Part shown: positions 48,601-59,373 of the stretch, one piece after another
How the letters are laid out: the number at the start of each line of letters is the position of its first letter
Numbering within the stretch: position 1 is the first letter of the stretch
Assembly: GCA_032358165.1 (NCBI GenBank)
Contig: JAALGY010000032.1
Location: 3,596,001-3,660,000 of the forward strand
Reading direction: 5' to 3'
Length of the DNA stretch: 64,000 nucleotides
Source of the DNA: Diplosphaera chodatii
Lineage: Eukaryota; Chlorophyta; Trebouxiophyceae; Prasiolales; Stichococcaceae
The notes under the pieces: generated by a model
Told to the model about the DNA's origin: nothing
Seen by the model: the letters and a program-made list of their open reading frames with translations, nothing else
The model's database searches: none
Position numbers and translations under genes: made by a program

Positions 48601-50038
48601 CCGACCGCACCCAACCCCTCATCATCACTGCTCTCGCCCTCACTGCAGTCACCAGAAGTGCCACAGGCCTTAACGGTACACTTAGCCTAAGATCGACTGT
48701 ATTTGAGGGTCCTGGCTTACTCGCTCACCTGCTGCCGCTGTGGAGCTGCGACACCGAGGATGACGGAGACACGGAAGGCGGCTGCATAGCAGGGCCGGGC
48801 CCGGGCCGCTGCAGGTTTGGCGGTGCTGAAAGTGTCGCCACTGCCCCTGGGGGCCGCCCTGGGCCTCGGGCTCCAGGCCGTGGCTGGGCGCTGGTGGTGG
48901 TGCGCAGCGTTGCTACAGGGCTGGCGGCAGGCGAGGGCTTTGCGAGCGGCGGTGCCGACGCTGAGCCCAGCGGCGCGATACGAGGCGGCGGCAGCGACTG
49001 CCCTGTAGCCGTCAGCCAGCCGGCTCCTGACGCTGCCGCGCGTATTGCTGAATCATCATCCAGTGGTCTGCCGGCCTGTTCGTGGCCAATGCATTAACAC
49101 TTAGTGGCCACTCGTGTACAAAACTCGACAACTCTGCATGCAAGCATCATCTGAACGTGCACAGCATGGATGGTTGTACCAGACGATGTGTGCAGCACAG
49201 CAACAGGCACACCTGGGCATATGCAACAACACGCAGCGCGGCGGCAAACTGCTGCTGTGTGAGGCCCTCGCCCTCGGCGGGGGCGGCGCGCTTGGCCGCA
49301 CGCCACACCAGTGACAGGTCGCCCTTCGGCAGCCCTGTGCGTGTGAAGAACTGCACCGCCTCGCCGCCCGCAACCCTGCAGCAGGGTTGGTTGCTGCCGT
49401 TGCACGGATGTGGCGGACGCTCGCATTGAACCGCAACCAGTGGGCAATACGGGGTGGATGGGACTGCAGCAGCTGTCCTGCAGACGGCAGTGTGGGATTC
49501 ATCACCACTTGCCTGCCATCCCCATCGGCGTCTGCCTCCGCAAACCAGCGCTTGATGTCTGCTTGCGCTGCACTGCTGCCAGGCGGTGCACCTCCGTGCG
49601 CATGCGACGTCGCACCCGCGTCCGCAAACAGGTCATCCCACACCTGTGGTTGCAGCAGGTTATTGCGCCAGTAGACGGTAAAATTGAATGTGGCAATGCA
49701 GGATGCATCTGCAAGGTGAAAGTGAGGTTGACCTGTCATTGAGCGTCAGGCATGCTGCGCAGCGTGGTCGAAAGCAGACATCTTATTCACTTGTTTGTCC
49801 CCAAAACCACCTGCTGCATCGCCTGGTGCTGCTTTGGCGGCGGGCCGGGGCCTGCGGCGGTCCTGCGCTCGGCCACTGGCGCCGCTGTGCTGCTGATGCT
49901 GACGTGCTCAAGGGTGTCCAGCAAGGACGCAGCAGGCTGCGCTCTAGGGTCGGCTGTGCGCTGTTGGGCAGGCATCTGCTGAGCTGGCGACCCTGGGTCG
50001 GGCGCCCCGCCGGTGATGATGTTGTCAAGCTCGTCCAT
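39628..50038 (-). CDS. EH-domain / WD40 / inositol polyphosphate 5-phosphatase, FRA3-class
   Basis: About 27-30 exons on the minus strand. Exons 49811-50038 (ATG, MDELDN), 49513-49643 and 49213-49375 encode a linker and a complete EH domain: IKRWFAEADADGDGRVAGGE...FFTRTGLPKGDLSLVWRAAK...QQFAAALRVVAYAQ. A Pro/Ser-rich linker follows (48729-49075, 48509-48642). WD40 blades then run from about 48,100 to 44,040, including ALRLLAAGNGSLFAGG, GDLWVANSRGG, GKTICLWSADTGAWLG, GPDGYVWACHKHGLLERY, VGERLWVGLADGAVRVFE and VFTLGADGSVRGW. The 5-phosphatase domain (about 43,885-40,709) has LTWNVNEQRP, VGGNKGAVAIGF, the metal-binding VWMGDFNYR, RVPAWCDRIL and SDHKPV. An ASH-like domain (40301-40492, 40002-40133, 39628-39813) closes the protein with GRWDD and a stop codon. 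Plant FRA3 enzymes hydrolyse PI(4,5)P2, PI(3,4,5)P3 and Ins(1,4,5)P3. All catalytic motifs look intact. The EH domain is an addition I do not know from FRA3 (inference). Exon borders in the WD40 part are approximate. Confidence 0.9.
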
Positions 50039-50778
50039 CACTTTGCTTGCAGACCGGGGACAAGGCAGCAGGACTGGGCATCCAGCCTCACAGCTGGATC
50101 TGAACGCAAAATGTTGTGGTTATCATGCGTGGTGCGCAGATGGCTTTGCCAGATCGTCGAACATCCAATGGTCAGTCTGGCGTGGAACTGCACACAGCTG
50201 TGGTCGCACAGCGCATTCTCATGGCTCACTGCTGCACACTAGAGCGCAAGCCTCTTCTGAGCGTAACTTCACAAGGCAACCTCAGAGATGCAATGACGCA
50301 CAGCTTGGCGCACGAGCAACATCACGCTCCAGGGTTTTGGGCGGAAATTTACAATGGATGGGTGGAAACAGGGCCAGGCGGGACCCTCTCTTGATCCGAT
50401 TAAGAGGGAGTATTTCAAATCGTTACCCATGAATTGAGTCAATCGCGGGGGTACGAAACAAGCACCACATCACGTAAACCAATTTGCCAGCACTGCTGTG
50501 ATTGGCTGGGCCTGTTGGCCCAGGTGCAGTTCCGCAGCTCTCACCTGAGGCATTTCGTATGCTTGGCAGCTGTCTGTGAGCTGTACACTTCCTATTGTTC
50601 GTGGGCATCCGTGCTGTCTGCAGGCGGTCGTAGCACGTTGTAGACTGTCCAGTCAAGGCACACGGTGCAAGAGACTGGAAGCGGGTGTTGAGACCGCACA
50701 ACAGAATGACGAGGGGCAAGGGGAACTGAGCAAACAGCTGCACCAACACAAGCCTTCTCTGGCCGTCGACGAAACAAC
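50039..50778. promoter_or_regulatory. Divergent intergenic region, 5-phosphatase / Derlin
   Basis: Separates the start codons of the EH-5-phosphatase (minus) and Derlin (plus) genes, so it must contain both promoters and 5' UTRs. No supported exon and no clear TATA box. Confidence 0.45.
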
Positions 50779-51501
50779 ATGTCGGTCGAGGACTGGTACA
50801 AGCAGCTTCCAATCGTCACCCGCTCATATGTCACATTCTCGTTCCTGACTACGGCGGGGTGCGCCCTTGAGATCATCACGCCATACAACATCTACTTCAA
50901 TGCGTGGCTCATTCTCCAAAAGCTGGAGCTTTGGCGCCTCTTCACAAACTTCTTCTTCTTTGGCAGCCTAGGACTGGACTTCGTGTTCCACATGTTCTTC
51001 CTGGTGAAGTATTGCAAGGCCCTGGAGGAGGGCTCCTTCCGCAGCCGCAGCTCAGACTTCCTCTGGATGCTCCTATTCGGTGGCACACTGCTCACGCTGG
51101 TGGCGCCCTTCGTGAACATCCAGTTCCTGGGCTCCTCGCTCACATTCATGATGGTGTATGTGTGGGGCCGGCGGCACCAGTATGTGAACCTCAGCTTCCT
51201 GGGCATCTTCAACTTCACGGCGCCCTACCTGCCCTGGGTGCTGCTCGGCTTCTCCATCGTGCTCGGCAGCAGCCCCGTGGTGGACCTCCTCGGCATGGTC
51301 GTAGGACATGCGTACTACTTTTTGGAGGACGTGTACCCCCGCATGACCGGGCGGCGGCCGCTGAAGACCCCGGCGTTCGTGAAGGCCATGTTCCCAGGCG
51401 AGGAGGCTATTCCGGCGCCCAACTTCTCAGCGGCGGCACCCGTCGTGCGCCCAGCAGCCCCAGCAGACGCAGCAGGCAATGGGCACGAGCACCAGCAATA
51501 G
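50779..51501 (+). CDS. Derlin (DER1-like), ER-associated degradation, intronless
   Basis: A single 240-codon frame, starting MSVEDWYKQLPIVTRSYVTF. The order of hydrophobic helices and the conserved segments match Derlin-2-type rhomboid pseudoproteases: ILQKLELWRLFTNFFFFG, FVFHMFFLVKYCKALEEGSF, the WR motif in LWRL, and WVLLGFSIVLGSSPVVDLLG then VGHAYYFLEDVYPRM. Derlins thin the ER membrane and, with the HRD1 ligase and p97/Cdc48, retrotranslocate misfolded ER proteins. The rhomboid-type GxSG catalytic serine is absent, as expected. The C-terminal tail is Ala/Pro-rich and ends AGNGHEHQQ. I see no FxGxG-type SHP box for p97 binding. It is one of only two convincing single-exon genes here. Confidence 0.96.
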   Translation: MSVEDWYKQLPIVTRSYVTFSFLTTAGCALEIITPYNIYFNAWLILQKLELWRLFTNFFFFGSLGLDFVFHMFFLVKYCKALEEGSFRSRSSDFLWMLLFGGTLLTLVAPFVNIQFLGSSLTFMMVYVWGRRHQYVNLSFLGIFNFTAPYLPWVLLGFSIVLGSSPVVDLLGMVVGHAYYFLEDVYPRMTGRRPLKTPAFVKAMFPGEEAIPAPNFSAAAPVVRPAAPADAAGNGHEHQQ

Positions 51502-52214
51502 GGTGCAGCAGCCGGTGTACGGCTGGCATTCAGCAGCGGACAGCAGCTAAGGAGGAGAGCTGCGGCAACATCAGCAGCACTTCCTGCAGTCTTGTCCGGG
51601 ATACAACCCGTGTGAAGTGGTTGACAGATAGCGCTGCAAGAGTGCAATGTTTGCATGCATGCACAGGGCCTTGGCAGTGCGCTCTCGATACACGCGAGGA
51701 TGGCAGACGACTCAGTGTGGAGATCCTCACAATCAACAAGTGTGGTTTGGCTGATTTGGCAAATGTTTTGGTAGGCGAAGCCCTGATTGTAATCGGAGGC
51801 AAGTCGTCACATCTGACGAACCTGTCCATGTCACCCTTGGACTCGTCGAGGCAGTGTGCCTGCCCAGCAGCCGGCATCTGCGGTGGCGATCGCTGTCTGC
51901 ATGGTGCTGATATATTGTGCTGGGAGTCCAGCTGCCCTTGTTGCATTACATGTGCTGTGCGCCTCGAGGCATCGGTGTTTGTGCATGCCCAGACCTCTGG
52001 GCGTTGCACATGCTGCAGCAGGTGCAGCAACCGGTCATGACCGTGTGACACGCACTTGCAGAAGTTCAGCTGACGTTTCAGTAGCATAAAGTGCCTGCTG
52101 CCTTGTTCATACGTGACAACCTTCTGGATGGCATGCCTCATGCGCAGACGCGGCACCGAGCATGCACGTGGTTACCTTCCAACGCACTCTCTAGGCTCGC
52201 GTATCTTAATCTAG
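51502..52214. other. Intergenic: Derlin 3' region and GEX1 promoter
   Basis: TGTAA at 51788-51792 lies about 290 bp after the Derlin stop and could be its poly(A) signal. The rest is the upstream region of the GEX1-like gene. No exon supported. Confidence 0.5.
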
Positions 52215-55200
52215 ATGACTCAATTTGCGTCTCGAGCCGTGATTGCCCTGCTGTTGCTGCGCTCTGCGGCTGCGGATGATAGGCCACGCTTTGAGGTGGC
52301 CACAGGCGCAGCAACGACCAGAGGAGCAGGTGGTTGTCCATTATAAATAATGATTCTGACGGTTTATACAGTGCATCACTGGTAACACAGTGACAACGGA
52401 GCTTGCAGTGCAGGCCGCATCAGCACGCTGGAGCAGCATGCGCAGGAGGAGACCTTCGTCGCCCGTGTGTTCGGAACAGACTGCTACACGGACGCACTGC
52501 GGGCAGTGCGAACAGAATGCCGAAGCTTGGACCACGACGGCAAGACACGCCTGGCGCTCGCATTTGCCAATTGCCACCTGTACAAGCTTGGCAAGCGCAC
52601 GTGAGTGGGCTGTCCAAAGACTCGATGCACTACTCAAACATCTGTATGTTTGCTGGTGCGCCCATGTCATCAACACATCATACATGACACTCACGCACGA
52701 AACATGTGACGGCTCCTGCCGAAACGTACATTTCTCCGTATGATAGGTATACATGCTCAGCCGGCACGCCCCTCAAGGCGTGCGTCAACCACAAGGACCC
52801 AGAGTTCTACTTTGCACACATGCAGTTCTTCAGCGAGATCGACAGGTGCATGTGCCACCTTGGGACCGACACCGCAGGATGCTGTCCTCCCTAGTGCCGA
52901 CATGCTGGTCCATTAACCCTGCAAAAACCTAACTGTTGCTGTGATCTACACCAGCCATCGTCTGTTGACCACTTACTTGTGTTGGTGCTGCCATCGCAGC
53001 ATGTGCTTGTTCGTATCCAACCAGGACTTCCAGCGGCACACAGAGTTCGTGCTGAACCTGCTGTATGCCGCCGGCGCGGCTGCTGCCGAGCGGCTGCTGT
53101 CGCTCAACACCAGCATGGCTGCGCATGCCGCTGCCCTGGACGGAGTCGGCGGGCAGCTCACAGCGGTTGCACAGCAGCAGGTGCTATACAGCACAGAGCC
53201 TTGCCAATCCTGACACATTATTGCTGTCATGCCTCAGCTGGAAAGTCTTTGTAACCATCGAGGGGCAAGCAACAACCACGCACACGTTGAGGGATGCACG
53301 TGGCGTCCTGTGCAGGTGCAGCTGGCGGTATCTGTCAACGACAGCATTCAGAGCCTGGATACCTTGCACGGTGCCGCCGGCAGCCTGGACACCAAGCTGC
53401 AACAGACGCTGGAGCAGCAGGTCGGAAGGGGAACTTTTGCATGAACATGGCCATCCAGCGATGAGCATAGTTCAACACTCATCTCAGGTCGACTGCTGTT
53501 CGCAGCACTGACCAAGAGGCCAGGCACCGGTCGTGCATGCATCAGCTCGCTTTTTGTTGCCGCAGGGTACCTTGGCATCCCGGCAGGCGGTGATGCTGCA
53601 GGGCCTGTCGGACCTGGAGGCCCAGGAGCGCAAAGTGCTGGCAGCCACCTCCGCCCTGCACCAGGTGCTCCTACACTTGTCGTCATACAAACTCTGGGTG
53701 TGCAAATGTGCACATGATCTATGGGATTTGTTTGTAAAGTTCAGGCCATGATGTCAACAGCGCCTCGATGTCTACTGGCCTTCCTGCAGCTGGCAAGAGA
53801 CGGTGCTCAAGACTTCATAAAGCAGCAGGCAGCGCACAGCGCAGTGCAGCGCGCCATGCTGCAGGACCTCAGGTGCACAGGGACTGCTGCAACCCTGATG
53901 TCGTAGCCTGCTCCCTGCACATGTTCTTCTGCACAGAGGTAAGGTGGTGTGCACCTGGGAGCTCCATGTACATCCCTTGGAAAACCCTTGGAATTACGGT
54001 TATACATGAAGTCATCATGCCGTCAGTGCACCTTGACCCCAACATCAGTTTTTCACCCGCCACTTTCAGGTTGCGTGTAGCCACTGTTTAGTGGCAGCAC
54101 CATACTGAGCTTGAGTTGGTGTGCAGGGAGGTGGCCGACAGCTCGCGGGGCGTGGCGGCGGCGCTGCAGGCGGTGGCGCACTACCAGCGCCGCTCCGACG
54201 CGGTGCTGGTCCACCTCCTGGGCCGCTCCTACGGCGCGTGGTGTCACAGACACTACGAACCCTCAACCCATTGTTTGCTGCGTGGCTGCCAACAACCATG
54301 GAGCAGCATGCCACATCTAGCTCGTTTGAGACCTCTGCAAGACTGACATGGGCCGATGCCACTGCCTGCAAACATGTCTGGCTTCGAACTCTTGCGCGCA
54401 GGGTGCTGAGGCAGTTCGCCACACTGCAGGTGTCTCGGATGTGCTGTTCTATGTGGCGGGCGGCGCCGCGTCCGCGGCAGCCGGGGCCCTGCCGCTGACG
54501 CAGGCGGCCCGGCTGCCGCTGCTGGGCCTGTTTGGCGGCTCGCTGATCGCAGAGCGGTGCCTGCCGCCGCGGCTGCACACGCTGCTGCAGGCTGGTGACA
54601 ACGGGCAGGTCAGCATGCGGCCGCACCTGCAAGTAGAGACCTCGATCTGATCCATGCACCAGCTGGGTCCCATATGTTGCAGTTCATATGCAGAGGAGGG
54701 ATGCTGAGGTCTCAGGCACTTGCCCTGACGATCGTGCTGTCATGCCCGATGTCAGCATGGCCAGCTCCCCGTGCAGATGCTGCTGAGGCTGCCGCTGCCC
54801 GGGTGGCTGCCGGCGGTGCCGCCCGCCGGGCTGGCGGTCGACTTCAAGTGGCTGCTGCGGCGGGTGTGCCTGGCAATGGCATTCATTGCCACGCTGTGCG
54901 CCGCCGTCACCTTCCGCAACGTGGAAAAGGACAACCTCAGGTGTCCACTTTGCCTCACACACGAAATTTCTTCTGTCACTTGCTCCTCGTCACCGTGCAC
55001 GTCCTGCGCGGCTTTGCTTGCCACATTTGCATCATGGCTGTACGTGAGTGGCGCAGCACAACCTTGGCAGCGTTCAACAACACCCGCCGCCCGAGCTCGG
55101 CCTGCCACCCTACCTTCCGACAGGACGCTGGACCGGATAGAGGCGTACCAGCGGGCGCAGGCCAAGGCAGCGGCGGCGCTGCGCCGGGAGCTGCGGGCCG

Positions 55201-56076
55201 CGCTGCAGCGTGAACGGCGCGCGGTGCTGGACGGCGTGGCGGCTCTGCTGCAGGGTGGCGCCGTGCCCGGCCCGCCCGCCCAGCTGCTGTGCTACCAGGT
55301 GCACCTCCCTGCCCGACACTGCACATGGCCTGGTTCGACGGGGCACTCGCCCTGGAGCATATGCAGCCGCCGCTTGCGAGCCTCTTGATATCAGATTGTG
55401 AAGATGGTGATTCAAGAGGTGGTGGGACAACTCTGGCCATGCAGAGTCTTGACGAATCTGATGACGCATCAGACAGCGGAGAGGCGTCCTCAAGCATGCA
55501 GCGCACGCTGCCGCCACTGCCGCCGCTGCAGCGTCAGCAGCCCAGCAGCATCCGAGCAGCAGCATCAGCGTCAGCCGTCCACGGAAGCCAGGGGCCCCCA
55601 ATCGGAGGGAGCCCAGGGACACGGCATGGTGCTGGCGCAGCTGCTGAAGCAGCCAGTCCAGCAGCACAACCTCTGGGAGGCGTAGTTGAAGCACGCTCGA
55701 GTCCGGCACGCTCCAGCAGGCTGCGCAGCAGGGCGCCGTCACCGTCACCAGTGCTAGCTGCACCTGCCCTGAAGCGCAGGCGCAAGCAGGTGAGCGGTGC
55801 TCACGTGTGCCTGGTGACACTTGAGCTGCCTCTGCTGTGCTGAGACTGTTCCAGTTTCCATCAGCGGTTGTCATGACAGCGGCTCAACTGTGCACATGAA
55901 CGCAGGCTGAGGACAGCATTACACCCCGGAGAGGCCCTCCTAACGAAGCATGTGGGAGCGGCAGCAGCCCGGCAATGTCCCATGCGGCAGACAGCGCAGC
56001 ACGGGCTGCAGACATGGCAAAGCAGCAGGCGGCCTGCCGCACAGGCCCATCTGGGAAGCGTGTCCGGCAGGTGTGA
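52215..56076 (+). CDS. GEX1: GEX1/Brambleberry/KAR5-family nuclear fusion (karyogamy) protein
   Basis: About 13 exons: 52215-52329, 52414-52600, 52747-52845, 53000-53180, 53316-53420, 53566-53664, 53790-53872, about 54127-54202, 54402-54608, 54777-54940, 55124-55298, 55367-55789 and 55906-56076 (TGA); about 690 aa. It opens with a signal peptide (MTQFASRAVIALLLLRSAAA). The family's cysteine-rich domain follows: FVARVFGTDCYTDALRAVRT, ECRSLDHDGKTRLALAFANC, YTCSAGTPLKACV and DPEFYFAHMQFFSEIDSMCL. Coiled-coil segments come next, then hydrophobic helices around LPLLGLFGGSLIAE and VCLAMAFIATLCAAVTF, and a disordered basic tail with RSSRLRSRAPSPSP. GEX1/KAR5/Bmb proteins sit in the nuclear envelope and are required for gamete nuclear fusion. 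The donor of the 54,127 exon is unresolved; two candidates keep phase. Confidence 0.85.
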
Positions 56077-56642
56077 TAGTACAGCAAGTCCAGCGTTAAG
56101 CAGAGGCACCCAGGGATCCTGATATGATTGTGACGGGACCAACACTAGCATAAACTTCACCCTCACATGTAACACTGGCAACATGCATGCAGGACACATC
56201 CGATGTGGCAGGCAGCAAGCAAGGCGATGCGCACGGCAGGCGTCCGCCAAAGCGGCAGCACCATCCATCATAAATCTGCTTCAGCGAACTAGCTACCGTG
56301 CAGCCAGTGCGCATTTGCACCGCATTGGACAGTCGGCGCACCAACGAACTGATGTGTGGACGTAGCACGAGACATTGGAAGACTTGATTTGCGCTCAATA
56401 TGCTCTGTTGCTCCGCTGCTGCAGATGGTATCTGCATTTACGGTAGTGCGGACATGACACAGCAAGTTCTGAAGGTACTGTGCCTGTCGCATGTAACTCG
56501 ATTTCATGTAGGTTGCCAGTGTTACACAGCCGCCACATTACAGCACATGGTGCATCTGGACAACGAGGTTAACAGTGACGACCGCCACAACTATCACACA
56601 CTTCCCAAAACCTAGTGCTGTTCGCTGCCAACGGTGCAGCCA
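56077..56642. other. Convergent intergenic region GEX1 / TGD1
   Basis: Holds the two 3' UTRs. TGTAA lies at 56168-56172 for the plus-strand gene. Reverse-strand copies at 56522-56526 and 56538-56542 suit the minus-strand gene; they are candidate poly(A) signals at matching distances. No gene seen. Confidence 0.5.
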
Positions 56643-58953
56643 TCACATGCACTGGCGCAGCGCGTCGCCCTGGCCCTGGAAGAACAGGAAGGACAGGAAG
56701 AAGTCCGCGATGAAGATCAGCACCAGCGAGATCACGACCGCCGAGGTGGTGGACTCCCCCACACCCTTGGCGCCCCCTGTAGTGGTGAAGCCCCAGGCGC
56801 AGCTCACCTGCACCACGCAGCACATGACACACCGTGAGCCGCTGTGCATACCACAGCACTTGCAACATGCTCCCACGCACTGAGCGGACAGCATGTGTTT
56901 GCAGAAAGGACAGTTGCTTGCCTGGTGGATGTTGTGACTGTGAGCGCCAGACACAGGTGGGGACCCTCGGCACAGACACAATACTTGACACGGGAGCAGA
57001 TGCCACTCACCACGGAAATGATGACGCCAAACACCCAGGCCTTGATCATGGAGGTGACCACGTCCCAGGTGGACACTGCTCGCGCCGCTGAGTCCAGTAT
57101 GACGTTTGCTGGCACGCCGTACACCGTCTGAGCCAGCGTCACGCTGGCAGCAATGCCTGTGCAGCATCGATAGGGTAACGTCATGTTTGGTGTCAGCACT
57201 GCCGAGTCTTGCATCTTCACCCGCTGCACATCATCCGTAGTGGTGGTACATAAAAGATAAGCGTCATGGAGCTGTCCAGGTGATCGCTCAGATGAGCAGA
57301 AAACGTCTTCCAGCGCATTCCTCGCGGCAATCAGCACACGAAAGGGCCGAAGCGCACCCATGGTGAAGCACAGCACATTCAGTGCAGGGCCTGCAATCAT
57401 GCAGGCCGCCACTCGCGGCGTCACCAGGTAGTCCACCTGCAAACAGGCTAGCACACAGTAGGAACTCTGATGGTGCCACAGCACGGCCTTGCTGTAACCC
57501 AGATGTATCAGTCACCCACACCTATGTATGTATCATGCGATCAGCATATCCTCACGCTGCGTGCTGATGCACATATTTGTCCAATGATCTGATACACTCA
57601 TTTTCAAATCGCACCGGATCTGAACCCAACACCCGCAGTGAGTCGGTCTGCTCCGACACCGCCATCGTCCCCAGCTCTGCCGCAAAGGCACTGCCGACAC
57701 GGCCTGCATGCAGAACTATATGCCGTGACCCTACCAGACGCAACTGCACTGCACCCTCACGGGTCAACCGTCTCCGCCCTGAGCTGCCCAAGTGATGCTG
57801 GCAGGTGGCCAAGTATGTGCGCCTTGCAGATGCTGCACGACTGCCATAGTGCGAAGCCTGTCAGCAGCCGACCTGCGAGGATGATGCATGTCACGACCGG
57901 GGTGAGCTCGCGGGACAGCGCCAGCGCCAGCACGCCCCCCACGGAGCGCGTCAGGCCCAGCTTTGCAAACTCCCGCACGAACTGCGCCCAAGCAGCACAC
58001 CCGTCAAGAGGGTTGACACCCACCGGCGCCCGACGAGCTAAGCTGACGAAGAGCTCGAAGTGTGCACAGAGGTTGCGATGCTAGCGCTGTCAGCAGCATT
58101 CCTCACGACACCGTCCCGCCCATGCCGCTTGCAGCACACGCAGTCTCCACCTGGATGGTAAAGACCATGCCCACGAAGCTGGCGGTGAGCAGCGCGACGC
58201 CCAGCGAGCGCGGCCCCACCAGCGACAGCTGCTCCCGCGTGTTGCGCCAGTGGATCTTGCCTGCAGCAACACCACCACGCTCGACTCAGCAGTACCTCCA
58301 AGCCACCCCACAACAGCTGCGCCCCTTCACACGCTGACCTGACATCCTGCAGGGTGGCCGTGCAGTCCTGGCTGCCAGCCTGGCAAGGAGAGTCAGCGAC
58401 AGGCAGGGGCCGCACCCTGCAGCATGCGCGTCATGACCTGGCCGCCCAGGATGAGCGCCGAGATGCTGCGCCACAGCCACTTGGGCGGCTTGCTGCCATT
58501 CAGCCATGCCAGGAACCCTGCGCAGTGAATCAGTAACTTGATACGATGTGAATACCACAAGTGTCTCATGGTCGTGAGCAGCCTGCTGGCGCCCGGCAAT
58601 GCAGCCCGTGTGCATCATGTCTGCAATGTGGCCGCACCTCGCACTCGGGCCACAAGTAGGTTGTCATCTGCCTGTTCGTCTGCAGGCGCTGTCTGGCCCG
58701 GCTGCAGATTCGTGGCAGCGTGTGCTGCCACCCACGGCCGGCGTGTCTCTGCTGCACGGCTCACAGTATGCCGCTGCCATCCTGCGCTGCAGTGCACGGG
58801 TGCGTGCCAGCAGCTTCTGCTGCAAACACGTCTGTCGGGGTGCTGTGCGCCTCTGAAAGGCCTGTCAGCATGCAAGGCTTGCCGCTGGAAGCAGCTAGTA
58901 GAAGGTCCTGCGATCCTGACATTGCAGCTCCCGAATGCCGCACCGCGCAGCAT
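56643..58953 (-). CDS. TGD1: TGD1-type MlaE-family ABC permease, chloroplast inner envelope lipid import
   Basis: Eight exons in perfect phase: 58638-58953 (ATG), 58416-58517, 58151-58260, 57873-57981, 57615-57703, 57358-57436, 57011-57156 and 56643-56807 (TGA); 371 aa. The first about 100 residues are rich in R, S, A and H ([20 protein letters not shown]...), a chloroplast transit peptide. The MlaE/DUF140 permease core follows: [96 protein letters not shown] and [20 protein letters not shown]. It ends [11 protein letters not shown]. These match Arabidopsis TGD1 almost segment by segment. TGD1, with TGD2 (substrate-binding MCE protein) and TGD3 (ATPase), moves ER-derived lipid precursors into the plastid. 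The partners are not in this window. Confidence 0.97.
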
Positions 58954-59373
58954 GACTGAGGAGAACCGAAGTCAGCCCTTCCACATGCCTTCTGTGCAGT
59001 CTAGGAGGTCTGGGACACCAGGTTCAGCACAGTGATTTGTGGAACGGTGACCGAGCGGCAGCAGGTCGACGTCGTCACTCACATCAACAGGGCAAGATGG
59101 GATCACTGCTCAAATCAAATTATTCTGGTGCTGCTGACAAGTGCCGCACGCAAGTTTTAGGCGCTCGCAGATAGCTCAAGAAACGTAAGCCTTGCGCTGT
59201 TGTGCATTTGGCAATGATCTCTGTGCAGCGCGGACAACCCATGACACCTTCCGACATGCAACGGCGGGAAGCCCGGCGGATGAGTTCGACCGCCCACTTC
59301 GCCTTGCAAGTCACTCATATTTATGGGTTCAGCATGCTTGGTCCTAATCTTCGGATGACCTTTCAACGCCCTT
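58954..59373. other. Intergenic region
   Basis: Upstream of TGD1 and downstream of the methyltransferase gene, both minus strand. No exon supported. Confidence 0.55.

Noticed and set aside
50904..52040. 378-codon plus-strand frame overlapping Derlin
   Set aside because: Shifted frame over the Derlin coding sequence that continues into the 3' region. Derlin itself is unambiguous.
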